From positions 31,845 to 95,844 of the forward strand of contig SWDI01000006.1 of NCBI GenBank assembly GCA_005116955.1: 64,000 nt of DNA, written 5' to 3'. Below are positions 53,009 to 62,387 of this stretch, piece by piece (the stretch's first letter is position 1; every line of letters begins with the position of its first letter). Below the pieces are notes generated by a model. That model searched no databases. It was not told the origin of the DNA and worked only from the letters and a program-made list of their open reading frames with translations. This DNA comes from Nitrospira sp. GTDB taxonomy: Bacteria; Nitrospirota; Nitrospiria; Nitrospirales; Nitrospiraceae. The position numbers and the translations under genes are program-made.

Positions 53009-54559
53009 ATGAATCAAGTGGATTTTGAACGCAAACCGCCTCGCGGAATGAGAAGGTGGATGGTTGCCGCAACCTTGTTAACGGTTGGGATCGTCATAGG
53101 CTTTGTAGTTGCTTCGGACCTCGGCTGGTTGCCTGCTGGACATGCGGTTCCCGATGCCTCTTCCATTGCCCCAACGCTCCCCGTCGCCAGACCCGTGTCG
53201 ACGGCTCCCCAGCCAGTCTTGGGCGGAAGCAATCAAACATTTGTCGATATTGCCAAGTCGGTGAAACCAGCGGTGGTCAATATCTACGCGACCAAGAGCG
53301 GACGTTCTGAAGGTTCCGGGACAGCGCCGTTTGATGACCCATTGTTTAGAAAGTTTTTTGGTGACGAGTTTTTCAAAAAGTATGAACATCCGAAAGAACG
53401 AAAAGAGCGGGGGTTGGGGTCCGGCGTGATCGTTGAATCAAACGGACTCATCATCACCAATAATCATGTCGTCGGCAAGGCGGATGAAATTCGCGTCACG
53501 CTGTCGGATAAGCGCGAATTTAAGGCGAAGCTGATCGGGACCGATCCGAAGACCGATGTAGCTGTCGTGAAGATCGAGGCGACTGGGCTTCCGACCGTCG
53601 CGTGGGCCGATTCAGATAAACTGGAAGTCGGGGAGTTTGTCCTGGCCGTCGGGAATCCGTTCGGACTGACACAGACCGTGACCTTGGGGATTGTCAGTGC
53701 TCTTGGGCGAGCCGCTGGTATTGCGGAGTACGAGGATTTTATCCAGACAGACGCAGCGATCAACCCCGGGAATTCAGGTGGAGCGCTGGTTAATGTGCGG
53801 GGTGAGCTGGTTGGAATCAATACGGCCATCTTCAGCCAGAGCGGCGGCAACATGGGTATCGGGTTTGCCGTGCCGAGCAATATGGCACAGTCGATTATGG
53901 GGCAACTGGTGCAGACGGGCAAAGTCGTTCGAGGGTGGCTCGGCGTCTCGATTCAAGAGCTCACACCGGAATTGTCCTCCCAGTTTGGAATCACGGAGAC
54001 AAAGGGTGTGCTGGTCAGTGATGTGATGGACGACAGCCCGGCGAAAAAGGCCGGATTTGAACGAGCCGACGTCATCATCGAGTATGATGGCAAGTCGATG
54101 GATTCACCAACCCATCTGCGCAATGCTGTGGCTCAGACTGCAGTTGGAAAGAAAGTTGTGGTGAAGATTATTCGGGATAAGAAACCCAAAACCATTGATC
54201 TCACCATCGTCGAGCAGCCCAAGTCGATGTCACAAAGCAGCGATGAAGACGGAGGGGATTCAGCCACGCCGACGGGAATACTCTCCAGTCTCGATGTGCG
54301 AGAGTTAACCGAAGAATTAGCTGGCCGATTTGGGCTCAAATCCAGTGAGCGCGGTGTGGTGATTGTTCGGGTCAAGCCCGGGAGCACGGCGGAAGAATTG
54401 GGAGTTCGTGAGGGGGATATCGTACTCGAGGTGAATCGCCAAGCCGTCACGTCCGTGAAAACCTTTGAGCGAATCGCTGGCAAATTGCCGAAAGATCAAG
54501 CCGTCTTGCTGTTGTTGAAGCGCCAGGGACGGACGATCTATCTCACGCTTCGCCCATGA
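53009..54559 (+). CDS. Periplasmic serine protease HtrA/DegP type
   Basis: Trypsin-like envelope protease and chaperone of 516 residues. An N-terminal membrane segment (about 15-38) anchors it. The catalytic triad is His153 (NNHVVG), Asp183 (TDVAVVKIE) and Ser256 (GNSGGAL). Two PDZ domains follow (about 300-395 and 420-510). It probably degrades misfolded envelope proteins in step with the outer-membrane assembly genes at 26-30 kb. The length and double PDZ fit the DegP/DegQ group. Confidence 0.95.
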   Translation: MNQVDFERKPPRGMRRWMVAATLLTVGIVIGFVVASDLGWLPAGHAVPDASSIAPTLPVARPVSTAPQPVLGGSNQTFVDIAKSVKPAVVNIYATKSGRSEGSGTAPFDDPLFRKFFGDEFFKKYEHPKERKERGLGSGVIVESNGLIITNNHVVGKADEIRVTLSDKREFKAKLIGTDPKTDVAVVKIEATGLPTVAWADSDKLEVGEFVLAVGNPFGLTQTVTLGIVSALGRAAGIAEYEDFIQTDAAINPGNSGGALVNVRGELVGINTAIFSQSGGNMGIGFAVPSNMAQSIMGQLVQTGKVVRGWLGVSIQELTPELSSQFGITETKGVLVSDVMDDSPAKKAGFERADVIIEYDGKSMDSPTHLRNAVAQTAVGKKVVVKIIRDKKPKTIDLTIVEQPKSMSQSSDEDGGDSATPTGILSSLDVRELTEELAGRFGLKSSERGVVIVRVKPGSTAEELGVREGDIVLEVNRQAVTSVKTFERIAGKLPKDQAVLLLLKRQGRTIYLTLRP

Positions 54560-54614
54560 GTCAGTCGGTGGGCAGGCCGTCATACAGTGACTGCAGAAAT
54601 CCTAGACTCTTCAC

Positions 54615-55334
54615 GTGAGTAACCACACCGTGGCTCTCGTCCCTGCCGCTGGACGAGGTCTCCGCATGGGCGGCGCTATTCCCAAACAATTTCTGGCCTT
54701 AGGCGGTGAACCGCTGGTGGTCCACTCGCTTCGTGTACTTCAGAACTCTCCCGTCATCCGCGAGATCATACTGGCTGTGCCAGAGGCCGACCTCGACTAT
54801 TGCCTCAACGACCTTGCCGTTCGATATGGATTCTCAAAAATCACGAGGGTGGTCGCGGGTGGAAAAGAGCGCCAGGATTCGGTCCGGCATGCCCTCGAGC
54901 ACGTGCCCGTGGAGGCAGATATTGTGGTCGTTCATGATGCGGTGCGACCGTTTCTGACTCTGGATATGGTGGCTCATGTGGTCGAGGCGGCTCGCCGCGT
55001 GGGCGGGGCCGTCGTGGCCTTGCCGATGCGTGATACGGTCAAACAGGTTGGAAACAATCATCATATCGAACGAACGGTCGATCGCGGGCCGCTCTGGTTG
55101 GCACAGACGCCACAGGCGTTCCGACGTGATCGATTGTTGGACGCCCACCGGAAAGCTCATGCGGACGCTGTGCGCGCCACCGATGATGCGTTCTTGTTCG
55201 AATGGGCAGGTCATCCAGTCGTGGTGGTGGAAGGGAGCGGAGAGAATATCAAGGTCACAAGGCCTGAAGATATGGTGATCGGTGAGGCTATCTTGGCCTC
55301 CCGTCAGTCTGGACGCATGAAAGGGACAACATGA
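54615..55334 (+). CDS. ispD: 2-C-methyl-D-erythritol 4-phosphate cytidylyltransferase
   Basis: IspD of the MEP isoprenoid pathway couples MEP to CTP. ALVPAAGRGLRMGGAIPKQFLALGG, VHDAVRPFLT, VALPMRDTVKQV, AQTPQAFRRDRLLDAH and TDDAFLFEWAGHPV are complete (239 residues). The start is GTG 54615. It overlaps ispF by 4 bases (ATGA), the common ispD-ispF pairing. Confidence 0.96.
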   Translation: MSNHTVALVPAAGRGLRMGGAIPKQFLALGGEPLVVHSLRVLQNSPVIREIILAVPEADLDYCLNDLAVRYGFSKITRVVAGGKERQDSVRHALEHVPVEADIVVVHDAVRPFLTLDMVAHVVEAARRVGGAVVALPMRDTVKQVGNNHHIERTVDRGPLWLAQTPQAFRRDRLLDAHRKAHADAVRATDDAFLFEWAGHPVVVVEGSGENIKVTRPEDMVIGEAILASRQSGRMKGTT

Positions 55335-55816
55335 GCAAGGGATTTCGTATTGGGTATGGCTATGACGTCCATCCATTGGGACCAGGGCGTAAACTGATTC
55401 TTGGCGGGATCGAAATTCCTCATAACAAAGGGTTGGTTGGTCATTCTGACTCCGATGTGCTGGTTCATGCCGTTTGTGATGCCTTGTTGGGTGCAATGGG
55501 AGAGGGAGATTTGGGACGGCACTACCCCAGTTCGGATCCCAAGTACAAAGGAATCTCGAGCCTCAAACTGTTGGAAGATGTCATGTTGAAGCTGAGAGTG
55601 AAGGGGTATCGAGTGGGAAATATTGATACCGTCATCGTGGCTCAAGCGCCTCGTCTGGGACCGCATCTTGCGGCTATGCAGAAGACCCTGGCAGAAGCGG
55701 CCAGAATTGCTCCTGAGTTTGTGAATGTGAAGGTCAAGAGCGGGGAAGGATTAGACGCCGTGGGTCATGAGGAGGGCATGATCGCCCACGCCATTTGTTT
55801 GATCGAGTCGGTCTGA
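55331..55816 (+). CDS. ispF: 2-C-methyl-D-erythritol 2,4-cyclodiphosphate synthase
   Basis: IspF cyclises CDP-ME 2-phosphate to MEcPP. RIGYGYDVHPLGPGRKLILGG, GHSDSDVLVHAVCDALLGAMGEGDLGRHYP and VNVKVKSGEGLDAVGHEEGM with the Asp/His metal ligands are all present. It has 161 residues. Co-translated with ispD; cysE follows 20 bases later. Confidence 0.97.
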   Translation: MSKGFRIGYGYDVHPLGPGRKLILGGIEIPHNKGLVGHSDSDVLVHAVCDALLGAMGEGDLGRHYPSSDPKYKGISSLKLLEDVMLKLRVKGYRVGNIDTVIVAQAPRLGPHLAAMQKTLAEAARIAPEFVNVKVKSGEGLDAVGHEEGMIAHAICLIESV

Positions 55817-55836
55817 GGTCGTAAGATATACTGCTG

Positions 55837-56487
55837 ATGCTGGCGCACATTACACAAGACCTCAAGGCGGTTTTTGATCGAGACCCGGCGGCAACAAGCA
55901 AGCTGGAGGTCATCCTTACGTACGCAGGCTTCCATGCGTTGTTGGCCTATCGAATTTCCCATTACCTCAAGTCGATGGGCGTTCCCTTCCTCCCGCGTGC
56001 GATTTCACAACTAGCCCGCTGGGTGACCGGTGTGGAGATTCATCCTGCCGCAAAAATCGGGACGGGGTTTTTTATCGATCATGGTATGGGAGTGGTGATC
56101 GGAGAAACGGCTGAGATTGGGGACTATGTGACTCTCTTTCAAGGCGTGACGTTGGGAGGGACTGGCAAGGAACGTGGCAAGCGCCACCCGACGTTGGGCA
56201 ATCACGTGGTGGTTGGGGCCGGGGCCAAGATTCTTGGCGGGATTACGATCGGCGACAATGTGAAGATTGGGGCCAATTCTGTCGTGTTGAAGAATGTGCC
56301 TCCTAATTCGACAGTCATCGGTGTGCCGGGCCGTGTGATCAAGTCCCTGGGCGAACGCCTGCCGGATGCGACGATGGATCAAGTTGATTTGCCAGACCCT
56401 ATTAGCGATCGCTTCCTGGCGCTTGAGCAGGAATTGATCGAACTCCGAAAAAGACTTGAAAATCCTGATGAGAAGTCCAATCCGTGA
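55837..56487 (+). CDS. cysE: Serine O-acetyltransferase
   Basis: CysE makes O-acetylserine for cysteine synthesis. The hexapeptide-repeat domain is clear: [57 protein letters not shown]. At 216 residues it is the short form, lacking the long N-terminal helical domain of E. coli CysE. The ispD-ispF-cysE order is frequent in bacteria. A bidirectional-type hairpin follows. Confidence 0.94.
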   Translation: MLAHITQDLKAVFDRDPAATSKLEVILTYAGFHALLAYRISHYLKSMGVPFLPRAISQLARWVTGVEIHPAAKIGTGFFIDHGMGVVIGETAEIGDYVTLFQGVTLGGTGKERGKRHPTLGNHVVVGAGAKILGGITIGDNVKIGANSVVLKNVPPNSTVIGVPGRVIKSLGERLPDATMDQVDLPDPISDRFLALEQELIELRKRLENPDEKSNP

Positions 56488-56524
56488 CAGTGAGCAATAC
56501 GGGCAGACTCGCGGACGAAATCAA

Positions 56525-56548
56525 CCGGCGCGGCATGGGCCGCGCCGG
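56525..56548. terminator. GC-rich hairpin between convergent cysE and psiF, likely terminator
   Basis: A perfect 10-bp stem CCGGCGCGGC (56525-56534) / GCCGCGCCGG (56539-56548) with a 4-base loop. On the minus strand it is followed by TTGATTTC, so it best fits termination of the leftward psiF transcript; it could stop cysE as well. Confidence 0.7.
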
Positions 56549-56558
56549 AATAACAGGA

Positions 56559-56879
56559 CTAGGCTGAGAGGCAATCGCTCATGAATTGCTTCCGCTCGTC
56601 GCCCTTCAACTTCTTGTCGCCCGCTTCTTTATTGCACGTCTTCATCTTATTCTGCTGAGAGCCCTTCCCGCCTCCACTTTTCTCCGACTTGGCGGAGAGA
56701 CAGTCCTTCATAAACTCCTTCCGCTCGTCTCCCTTTCCTTCGCCAAACCCCTTCGCGTTTGCCTGCTCGTTACAGACCTTCATCTTGTTCTGTTGTTGAG
56801 GTGCGGCGACGGCGAATGGAGTCGCTCCAAGGCTAACCATGAACAAGGCAACCGTGATCACACGTAGCGCTGTCGACAT
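56559..56879 (-). CDS. PsiF repeat protein
   Basis: Exported protein of 106 residues with two PsiF repeats: (N)KMKVCNEQANAKGFGEGKGDERKEFMKDCLSA and NKMKTCNKEAGDKKLKGDERKQFMSDCLSA, each with a conserved Cys pair. A signal peptide ends at about AVAA. In E. coli psiF is induced by phosphate starvation, but its role is unknown. The Shine-Dalgarno GGAGA is well placed. It is divergent from the PEP mutase gene; no Pho box was recognised between them. Confidence 0.88.
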   Translation of the reverse strand: MSTALRVITVALFMVSLGATPFAVAAPQQQNKMKVCNEQANAKGFGEGKGDERKEFMKDCLSAKSEKSGGGKGSQQNKMKTCNKEAGDKKLKGDERKQFMSDCLSA

Positions 56880-57164
56880 ACCAATTCTCCTTTATGGTGA
56901 GAGGTGAGATGCCCGTCCGAGCGACATCTTAGCAAGAAAATACGTACTTGTCTGTTAGGAATGGCTTGGGGCCTGTTGGGCATCAGCGATTTATGGGCGA
57001 AGAGGGCCTGTGTAGGACGATAGCCACTGAGAAAGAAGTTACGGCTTAGCGCTCGACAAGACAGGATGATTTATTCAAAGGAAAAGGATATTCTCTGAAG
57101 GAAATCAATACACCGCAGCGGCATACATCTTGACGTATGTGGGTGGGAAGAGGGAAGGACAGTT
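56880..57164. other. psiF-pepM divergent intergenic region
   Basis: About 285 bases holding the promoters of psiF (leftward) and the PEP mutase gene (rightward). The latter has a Shine-Dalgarno AGGGAAGGA at its end. No clear sigma-70 pair, Pho box or riboswitch was recognised. Confidence 0.5.
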
Positions 57165-58799
57165 ATGAGCTCAATCCCAGGCATTACACCATCGAGCCAA
57201 TTTAGGAAGCTCCTCTTATCGGAGCAGCTGGAATTCATCTGCGAAGCTCATAACGGCCTGAGTGCAAAGATCGTTCAGGAAGCCGGCTTTAAAGGTATTT
57301 GGGCCAGCGGCCTTTCCATCTCAGCCCAATTTGGAGTTCGTGACAACAACGAGGCCAGCTGGACTCAAGTCCTGGATAATCTGGAATTCATGTCCGACGC
57401 GGTTACGATTCCCATTCTCCTCGATGGCGATACGGGATATGGCAACTTCAACAACATGCAGCGGCTCGTACGCAAACTGGAGCAGCGACGTATCGCCGCG
57501 GTTTGCATCGAAGACAAGCTCTTTCCCAAGACAAACAGTTTCATTAAGGGCGATGCTCAACCGATGGCGGACATGCAAGAGTTCTGCGGCAAGATCAAGG
57601 CAGGCAAAGACGCTCAGACTGATTCGGACTTTTGCATTATCGCGAGAGTGGAAGCCTTCATCTGTGGTTGGGGGTTGGCGGAAGCCCTTCGCCGAGCCGA
57701 GGCCTATCGTCAGGCAGGCGCAGACGGCATCCTCATTCATAGTGCCTTGTCGGTGCCGGATGAGATTCTTGCGTTCAAGCAGGAATGGAGCAATCGATGT
57801 CCTGTCGTGATTGTACCCACCAAATATTACGCCACGCCCACCGACGTGTTTCGGCAACATGGGTTCTCATTGGTTATTTGGGCCAATCATATGCTCCGAA
57901 CCGCCGTGGCCGCCATGCAGAAAACCGCGCGGACCTTGAAGGAACAGCAACATCTGCTCTCCATTGAAGACAAAGTTGCGCCGGTTTCAGAAATCTTCAG
58001 GCTGCAAAATGCCGCAGAGTTACAAGATGCCGAAGACCGCTATCTTCCTCGAGGCGCGGAAAATACCAGCGCCATCGTGTTGGCGGCTTCCCGTGGGGAG
58101 GAGCTTCGTGAGCTGACAGAGCACCAACCCAAGACGATGGTGAAAATACAGGGGACACCGATCCTTGCCCGCATCGTGGACGCCTATAACGCCGTGGGGA
58201 TCAAGGACATCACGGTCGTCCGTGGCTATAAGAAGGAGGCGGTGACGCTGCCCAACCTGACCTATTTAGATAACGATGACTTTGCCGAAACCGGTGAGTT
58301 GGATTCGCTCGACAAAGCAGTGCGTGTCCGGAAAGGGTTGGCTAAGGATCTGATCATTTCGTATGGCGACGTGCTGTTCAATAAGTACATTCCTCAGGCC
58401 CTTTGTCAGGAAAAAGAGGACTTTGTCGTCTTTGTGGACAGCGATTGGCAGAACCAGAGCAGCTATGCCCGTCTGGGTGGATTCGCCGAATGCACGCTGC
58501 CAAATTCAAGGAAAGCCTTCAATGCCAAGATCTATCTTAAACAATTAGGGAATCTGGCACCGCAAGAGAGCATTCATGGAGTCTGGATGGGGTTTCTCAA
58601 AGTGTCTCCCACCGGGGCCGTCCACCTTCAGGCGATCCTCGCTGAGATGGTAGCTAATCCAGCGAATCGCAAAGCCGGTATTCCCCTTCTATTGCAAGAA
58701 CTGTTGAAGCGGCAACTCTCTGTTCGTGTACTCTATACGGTCGGCCACTGGCTTGATATCAACAGTCTTGATGATGTGGTTCAGGCAGGCAGTTTTTGA
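57165..58799 (+). CDS. Phosphoenolpyruvate mutase fused to a nucleotidyltransferase
   Basis: A 544-residue fusion. Residues 1 to about 290 are PEP mutase (isocitrate lyase superfamily), which turns PEP into phosphonopyruvate, the entry to phosphonate synthesis; the signature [10 protein letters not shown] is at 116-125 and the metal site in [11 protein letters not shown]. Residues about 300-544 are a MobA-type nucleotidyltransferase; its glycine loop reads [25 protein letters not shown], so the usual GxGxR is altered. PepM-cytidylyltransferase fusions are known to activate 2-aminoethylphosphonate or similar head groups with CTP. The expected phosphonopyruvate decarboxylase and transaminase are not adjacent. 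The gene stands alone between psiF and truA. Confidence 0.9.
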   Translation: MSSIPGITPSSQFRKLLLSEQLEFICEAHNGLSAKIVQEAGFKGIWASGLSISAQFGVRDNNEASWTQVLDNLEFMSDAVTIPILLDGDTGYGNFNNMQRLVRKLEQRRIAAVCIEDKLFPKTNSFIKGDAQPMADMQEFCGKIKAGKDAQTDSDFCIIARVEAFICGWGLAEALRRAEAYRQAGADGILIHSALSVPDEILAFKQEWSNRCPVVIVPTKYYATPTDVFRQHGFSLVIWANHMLRTAVAAMQKTARTLKEQQHLLSIEDKVAPVSEIFRLQNAAELQDAEDRYLPRGAENTSAIVLAASRGEELRELTEHQPKTMVKIQGTPILARIVDAYNAVGIKDITVVRGYKKEAVTLPNLTYLDNDDFAETGELDSLDKAVRVRKGLAKDLIISYGDVLFNKYIPQALCQEKEDFVVFVDSDWQNQSSYARLGGFAECTLPNSRKAFNAKIYLKQLGNLAPQESIHGVWMGFLKVSPTGAVHLQAILAEMVANPANRKAGIPLLLQELLKRQLSVRVLYTVGHWLDINSLDDVVQAGSF

Positions 58800-58811
58800 C
58801 CCTTCGTGCCT

Positions 58812-59549
58812 TCACTCGTAATCCACCCGCACTAAAAATAGCCCCTGTGGGGGAGCTGTTTTGCCAGCTGCTGAACGATCTCGTGCATCGAGAATGTGCT
58901 TGAGTCTGTCCGGCGGGCGTTTGTGCAAGCCGACCTCCGCAAGGGTGCCGACTATCGAACGGATCATCTGTTTCAGGAAACGGTCGGCATAGGCTTCGAT
59001 TCGCAGCTGATCGCCTTCCCGGAACACCGTGAATTGTTGCAGATAACAGATGGGATCGTCGTTGTCGGTGGGTTGTGTCTGGAACGAAGAAAAATCGTGT
59101 GAGCCGATCAGCGCCAGCCCCGCGTGATTCATCGCCGCGTCGTCAAGAGGCTGATGGATATGCCAGCAGTAGGCACGCTCGACCGCCGGACGTTCCGGGC
59201 GATTCAGAATACGGTATTCATACAGTTTGCCCTTGGCCGAATGTCTTGCGTGGAAGGTGTCCGGCATGAGCATGACTGATCGCACCACGATGCTCTTTGG
59301 GAGATGAGCGTTCAGCGCCCTGGTCCATTCTCGAGGCGTCATGTCACGGTTGATATGGAAACTTGCCACCTGTCCCATCGCGTGCACTCCTGCATCGGTG
59401 CGTCCGGCTCCGATGACCGGTGTGTTGATTTGAGTGACGCCTGCAATGGCCGCTTCGACGGCTGCTTGAACCGTTGGCTGGTCGGGTTGACGTTGCCAAC
59501 CTGCGTAGGCTGTGCCGTCATATTCGAGAGTCAGTTTGACGATAGGCAT
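58812..59549 (-). CDS. truA: tRNA pseudouridine(38-40) synthase TruA
   Basis: TruA isomerises uridines 38-40 in the anticodon arm. LTLEYDGTAYAGWQRQPDQPTVQ, GAGRTDAGVHAMGQVASF (catalytic Asp), YEYRILNRPERPA and FLKQMIRSIVGTLAEVG are typical. Length is 245 residues. It lies downstream of the amidase gene on the same strand (30 bases apart), and ends convergent with the PEP mutase gene. Confidence 0.96.
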   Translation of the reverse strand: MPIVKLTLEYDGTAYAGWQRQPDQPTVQAAVEAAIAGVTQINTPVIGAGRTDAGVHAMGQVASFHINRDMTPREWTRALNAHLPKSIVVRSVMLMPDTFHARHSAKGKLYEYRILNRPERPAVERAYCWHIHQPLDDAAMNHAGLALIGSHDFSSFQTQPTDNDDPICYLQQFTVFREGDQLRIEAYADRFLKQMIRSIVGTLAEVGLHKRPPDRLKHILDARDRSAAGKTAPPQGLFLVRVDYE

Positions 59550-59579
59550 GTAACACGTGGATGGCGATGAGCGAGACGA

Positions 59580-60863
59580 TCAGCGGATGTCCGGTCGACT
59601 ATTAGTCAAGAATGAGACAATACCATGATAGAGGGATTGCGCGACATCGCGGACGAACGCCGGTTTTCTGAGGAGATCTTCCTCATCGGGGTTGGAAATA
59701 TAGGCGATCTCGGCCAGGATGCTGGGCATGCTCGTAAACCTCAAGACATAAAAGGGTGCGGTCTTGACGCCATGGTCGTTGACCACATATTGCCCGTTCA
59801 TCTGGGAGACCATAGCTTCTTTCGCGTTCCACGCAAGCTCCAGGGACTCCTCGATTTTCTTCGCCGTTAACAGATCCGCCACGAGATATTCCCATCCGAC
59901 CCCGGTGTTGCTGATTGGGGTACCGTTTTCCCGTGCTGCGAGTTCAAGGGCTCGCTGATCCTTGGCCTCCCCGAAGTGATAGATTTCAATCCCTTTGACC
60001 TGGCGTGAAGGATGCGAGTTGACATGGATGGAGACGAAGAGATCGGCTTCGCTGTTGTTCGCAAACCTGGCCCGATCTTCCAACTCAATAAACACATCAT
60101 GGTCTCGGGTCATCAACACACGCACCCCGGGTTGCTTATTTAGCAGTTCACGAAGCTGAAGCCCTACCTTGAGGGTAATATCCTTCTCCTCGGTCCTTTG
60201 GAGCCCCCGTGCGCCCGGATCTTTCCCCCCATGGCCTGGATCGATGACGATGGTTGTGTATCCCTTGACGCGCGGCGTGACGGGTCTGGACGCGGGAGCG
60301 GCTGACCGCTGAGAGACTTCGCCCCGGTCAAGCGCGGAAGGAGGGACTGGTGCGTTGGGTGGAGTCACGTCAATGACCAAGCGAGGTGGATGGGAGAGCG
60401 TGAAGTGCTTATAGGTCCGGAACGCTGTGGTTGGAAGAGATACCGCGACAGCATGCGAGGGCAGTTGAGTGATCATGAAGGGTGACGGGATGGTCCCGTT
60501 CGTAGCTTTCGTTTGCGCTGGTTGGCTGAGCCATGTGTTGGGAAGGGCGAGGACCACGCGACTTGGATTGGCCGCTCGTTGCTCGATGACCGTCGTGTGA
60601 CGATCGAGATCCAACACGAGTCTGGTTTTCTCCTGGCTCGTCATCACACGGAAATTGCGAACGGTAATGGGAGTCAGGGAAGCGGTCGTTCCTCTGATGC
60701 GGCTCTGTTCCGATGACCGCATCGGTAAAGGACGGTGATCATCGGAGGACCATGCCGAGGCCGATGGGATCAGGATCCCGTATGCGGAGAGGAAGAAGAT
60801 GGCAGTGGACAAGAGGAAGGTGAGGGGCTTAACGGAAAGCAGTCGAGGCTTTCGCATACGCAT
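59580..60863 (-). CDS. N-acetylmuramoyl-L-alanine amidase, AmiC type
   Basis: Periplasmic cell-wall amidase that splits septal peptidoglycan. After a signal peptide (MRMRKPRLLSVKPLTF onward, ending about SASA) come an AMIN domain (VRNFRVMTSQEKTRLVLDLDRH, about 65-160), which targets the septum, and an amidase_3 domain with TTIVIDPGHGGKDPGA (zinc His), DVFIELEDRARFAN and VSIHVNSHP (second His) and a C-terminal VPSILAEIAYISN-type Glu region. ATG 60863 and 60857 are both possible; the TTG-initiated longer form is unlikely. EnvC at 5.7 kb is the expected activator. It has 427 residues. Confidence 0.93.
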   Translation of the reverse strand: MRMRKPRLLSVKPLTFLLSTAIFFLSAYGILIPSASAWSSDDHRPLPMRSSEQSRIRGTTASLTPITVRNFRVMTSQEKTRLVLDLDRHTTVIEQRAANPSRVVLALPNTWLSQPAQTKATNGTIPSPFMITQLPSHAVAVSLPTTAFRTYKHFTLSHPPRLVIDVTPPNAPVPPSALDRGEVSQRSAAPASRPVTPRVKGYTTIVIDPGHGGKDPGARGLQRTEEKDITLKVGLQLRELLNKQPGVRVLMTRDHDVFIELEDRARFANNSEADLFVSIHVNSHPSRQVKGIEIYHFGEAKDQRALELAARENGTPISNTGVGWEYLVADLLTAKKIEESLELAWNAKEAMVSQMNGQYVVNDHGVKTAPFYVLRFTSMPSILAEIAYISNPDEEDLLRKPAFVRDVAQSLYHGIVSFLTNSRPDIR

Positions 60864-60990
60864 GGGCCTTTTGTCGGTAGAAGGCAATGGGAAACTATTC
60901 TCAGATGTCCGCCGGCTTGTCAAGATTTACGCTCGTTAGCGAGGCGGAATTCGGATTGACTGTGGGCTCACGACCGCGATAGCGTGAGAT

Positions 60991-61512
60991 ATGCCGACGC
61001 ATCTGATCGTCGATGGGTATAACGTGCTGGCTGGAGCCGGAGCCCTTCCCGGACGCCTTGAATCGGCCCGCGAGGTGTTACTGCATGATTTGGCCGCCTA
61101 TCGGCATCGGAAGAACCATGCCATTACCGTCGTATTTGACGGCTGGCAACAGGGCCAGCCATCCGAACGGCGGGAGCATCGAGCAGGAGTCCAGGTAATC
61201 TATTCAAAACGGGGTGAGCGGGCGGATCAGGTCATCCAACGCTTGGCACGGGAATACGGGGCGGACTGTGCGGTCGTCAGCTCCGACCACGAAATCGTGA
61301 ATACGGCCAGAGCTCATGGGGCCATGGTCATGGGAGCTCGCGAATTTGCGGACAAGCTGCGGGTGTCATCAAGCGCAGGCGGCACCATGCCCTATAAAGA
61401 ACTCGATATAGGGGGCGATGTTCGCTCGACCCGGGGACCGGAGAAGAAGGGGAACCCTCGCAAACTGCCAAAATCTCAACGACAACGCGCTCGCCGGCTC
61501 AAGCGATTTTGA
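60991..61512 (+). CDS. YacP/NYN-domain nuclease-like protein
   Basis: NYN-domain (PIN-like) protein of 173 residues. MPTHLIVDGYNVLAGAG, ITVVFDG, the RADQVI acidic motif and VSSDHEIVNTARAHGA give the four acidic residues of the nuclease site. Members such as Bacillus Rae1/YacP cut mRNA on the ribosome; the role here is unknown. A basic C-terminal tail (KKGNPRKLPKSQRQRARRLKRF) may bind RNA. It is convergent with tatD and overlaps its end by 14 bases. Confidence 0.9.
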   Translation: MPTHLIVDGYNVLAGAGALPGRLESAREVLLHDLAAYRHRKNHAITVVFDGWQQGQPSERREHRAGVQVIYSKRGERADQVIQRLAREYGADCAVVSSDHEIVNTARAHGAMVMGAREFADKLRVSSSAGGTMPYKELDIGGDVRSTRGPEKKGNPRKLPKSQRQRARRLKRF

Positions 61513-62269
61513 ACAGCTGCTTTGCATTCTCGGTCGTTCGTCCCTGAATCTCTTCCAAGGAGAGCTCGGGATGAATGGCTGCGAGTTGTTTTGCTACCTG
61601 TGACACATACGCCGGTTCATTGCGCTTCCCGCGATGGGGGACCGGGGTGAGATACGGGCAATCGGTCTCGATGAGCACGCGATCCAGCGGTGTCTGCTTG
61701 GCAATCTCGCGTAGCGCCGTCGCATTTTGAAACGTCAGGATGCCAGAAAACGAGAGATGAAATCCCAAATCAAGGGCTTCCTTCGCCAGCCAGGCATCTC
61801 CGGAAAAACAGTGAAAGACCCCGCCGATTTCAGACGTCTTCTCTTCCCTTAAAATCGCAATCGTATCCTCTTGGGCTTCCCTCGTGTGAATAATCACGGG
61901 TAGCTTGAGCTCGCGTGCGACCTGAATCTGCTCGCGGAATCGGTCACGCTGCTCTTTTGGGGAGGAGTGATTGTAGTGATAATCGAGCCCGATTTCGCCA
62001 TAGGCCACGACCTTCTTGCTCTTCGCTAGACGGCGGAACTCATCATACCAATCGTCCTGGATATGCTTGACCTCGTGTGGGTGGACCCCGACGGAGGCAT
62101 ACACAAAGGGATAGTGATCGGCGAGCGCGGCGGCCGCTTGACTGGTCGTCAGATCACAGCCGATGGAGATGAACGCGTCAACTCCGGCTTCCCGCGCACG
62201 GCCGATGACCGCCTCACGATCGTCGTTGTAGCGCGCATCATCAAGATGTGTGTGGGTATCGATCAACAT
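61499..62269 (-). CDS. tatD: TatD family deoxyribonuclease
   Basis: Metal-dependent hydrolase of the TatD family (256 residues). LIDTHTHLDDARY, VGVHPHEV, VAYGEIGLDYHY, PVIIHTREA, GVFHCFSGD and LIETDCPYLTPVPHRGKRNEPAYV supply the metal ligands. TatD-type enzymes are DNases linked to repair or proofreading. The frame is open far upstream, but ATG 62269 matches the conserved MLIDTHTH start. The end overlaps the convergent NYN gene. Confidence 0.94.
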   Translation of the reverse strand: MLIDTHTHLDDARYNDDREAVIGRAREAGVDAFISIGCDLTTSQAAAALADHYPFVYASVGVHPHEVKHIQDDWYDEFRRLAKSKKVVAYGEIGLDYHYNHSSPKEQRDRFREQIQVARELKLPVIIHTREAQEDTIAILREEKTSEIGGVFHCFSGDAWLAKEALDLGFHLSFSGILTFQNATALREIAKQTPLDRVLIETDCPYLTPVPHRGKRNEPAYVSQVAKQLAAIHPELSLEEIQGRTTENAKQLFKIA

Positions 62270-62332
62270 AGGTGCACATCTTACCATGCTGAACTGGAGA
62301 TGACGAGGCTGGCTGGATTTGATAAAGAGTGC

Positions 62333-62361
62333 TTGACAGTGGTTCGCGCACGGTGGTAAAT
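62333..62361 (+). promoter_or_regulatory. Promoter of the zur-like operon
   Basis: TTGACA (62333-62338), exactly 17 bases, GTAAAT (62356-62361). Strong -35, moderate -10. Predicted start near 62368, about 20 bases before ATG 62388. Confidence 0.55.
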
Positions 62362-62376
62362 GCAAGTGAGTTGCAA
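62362..62376. promoter_or_regulatory. Inverted repeat at the zur-like promoter, candidate operator
   Basis: TGCAA-GTGAG-TTGCA: a perfect 5-bp-arm inverted repeat directly after the -10, over the predicted transcription start. The position suits autorepression by the Fur-family protein encoded just downstream. The sequence is not a textbook Fur or Zur box. Confidence 0.45.
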
Positions 62377-62387
62377 ATGTGGTGAGA

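Noticed and set aside
56880-57164. Pho box between psiF and the PEP mutase gene
   Set aside because: No CTGTCAT direct repeat with 11-bp spacing could be found.
60864-60923. TTG-initiated extension of the amidase
   Set aside because: It would put 20 charged residues before an otherwise normal signal peptide; ATG 60863 or 60857 has a ribosome site.
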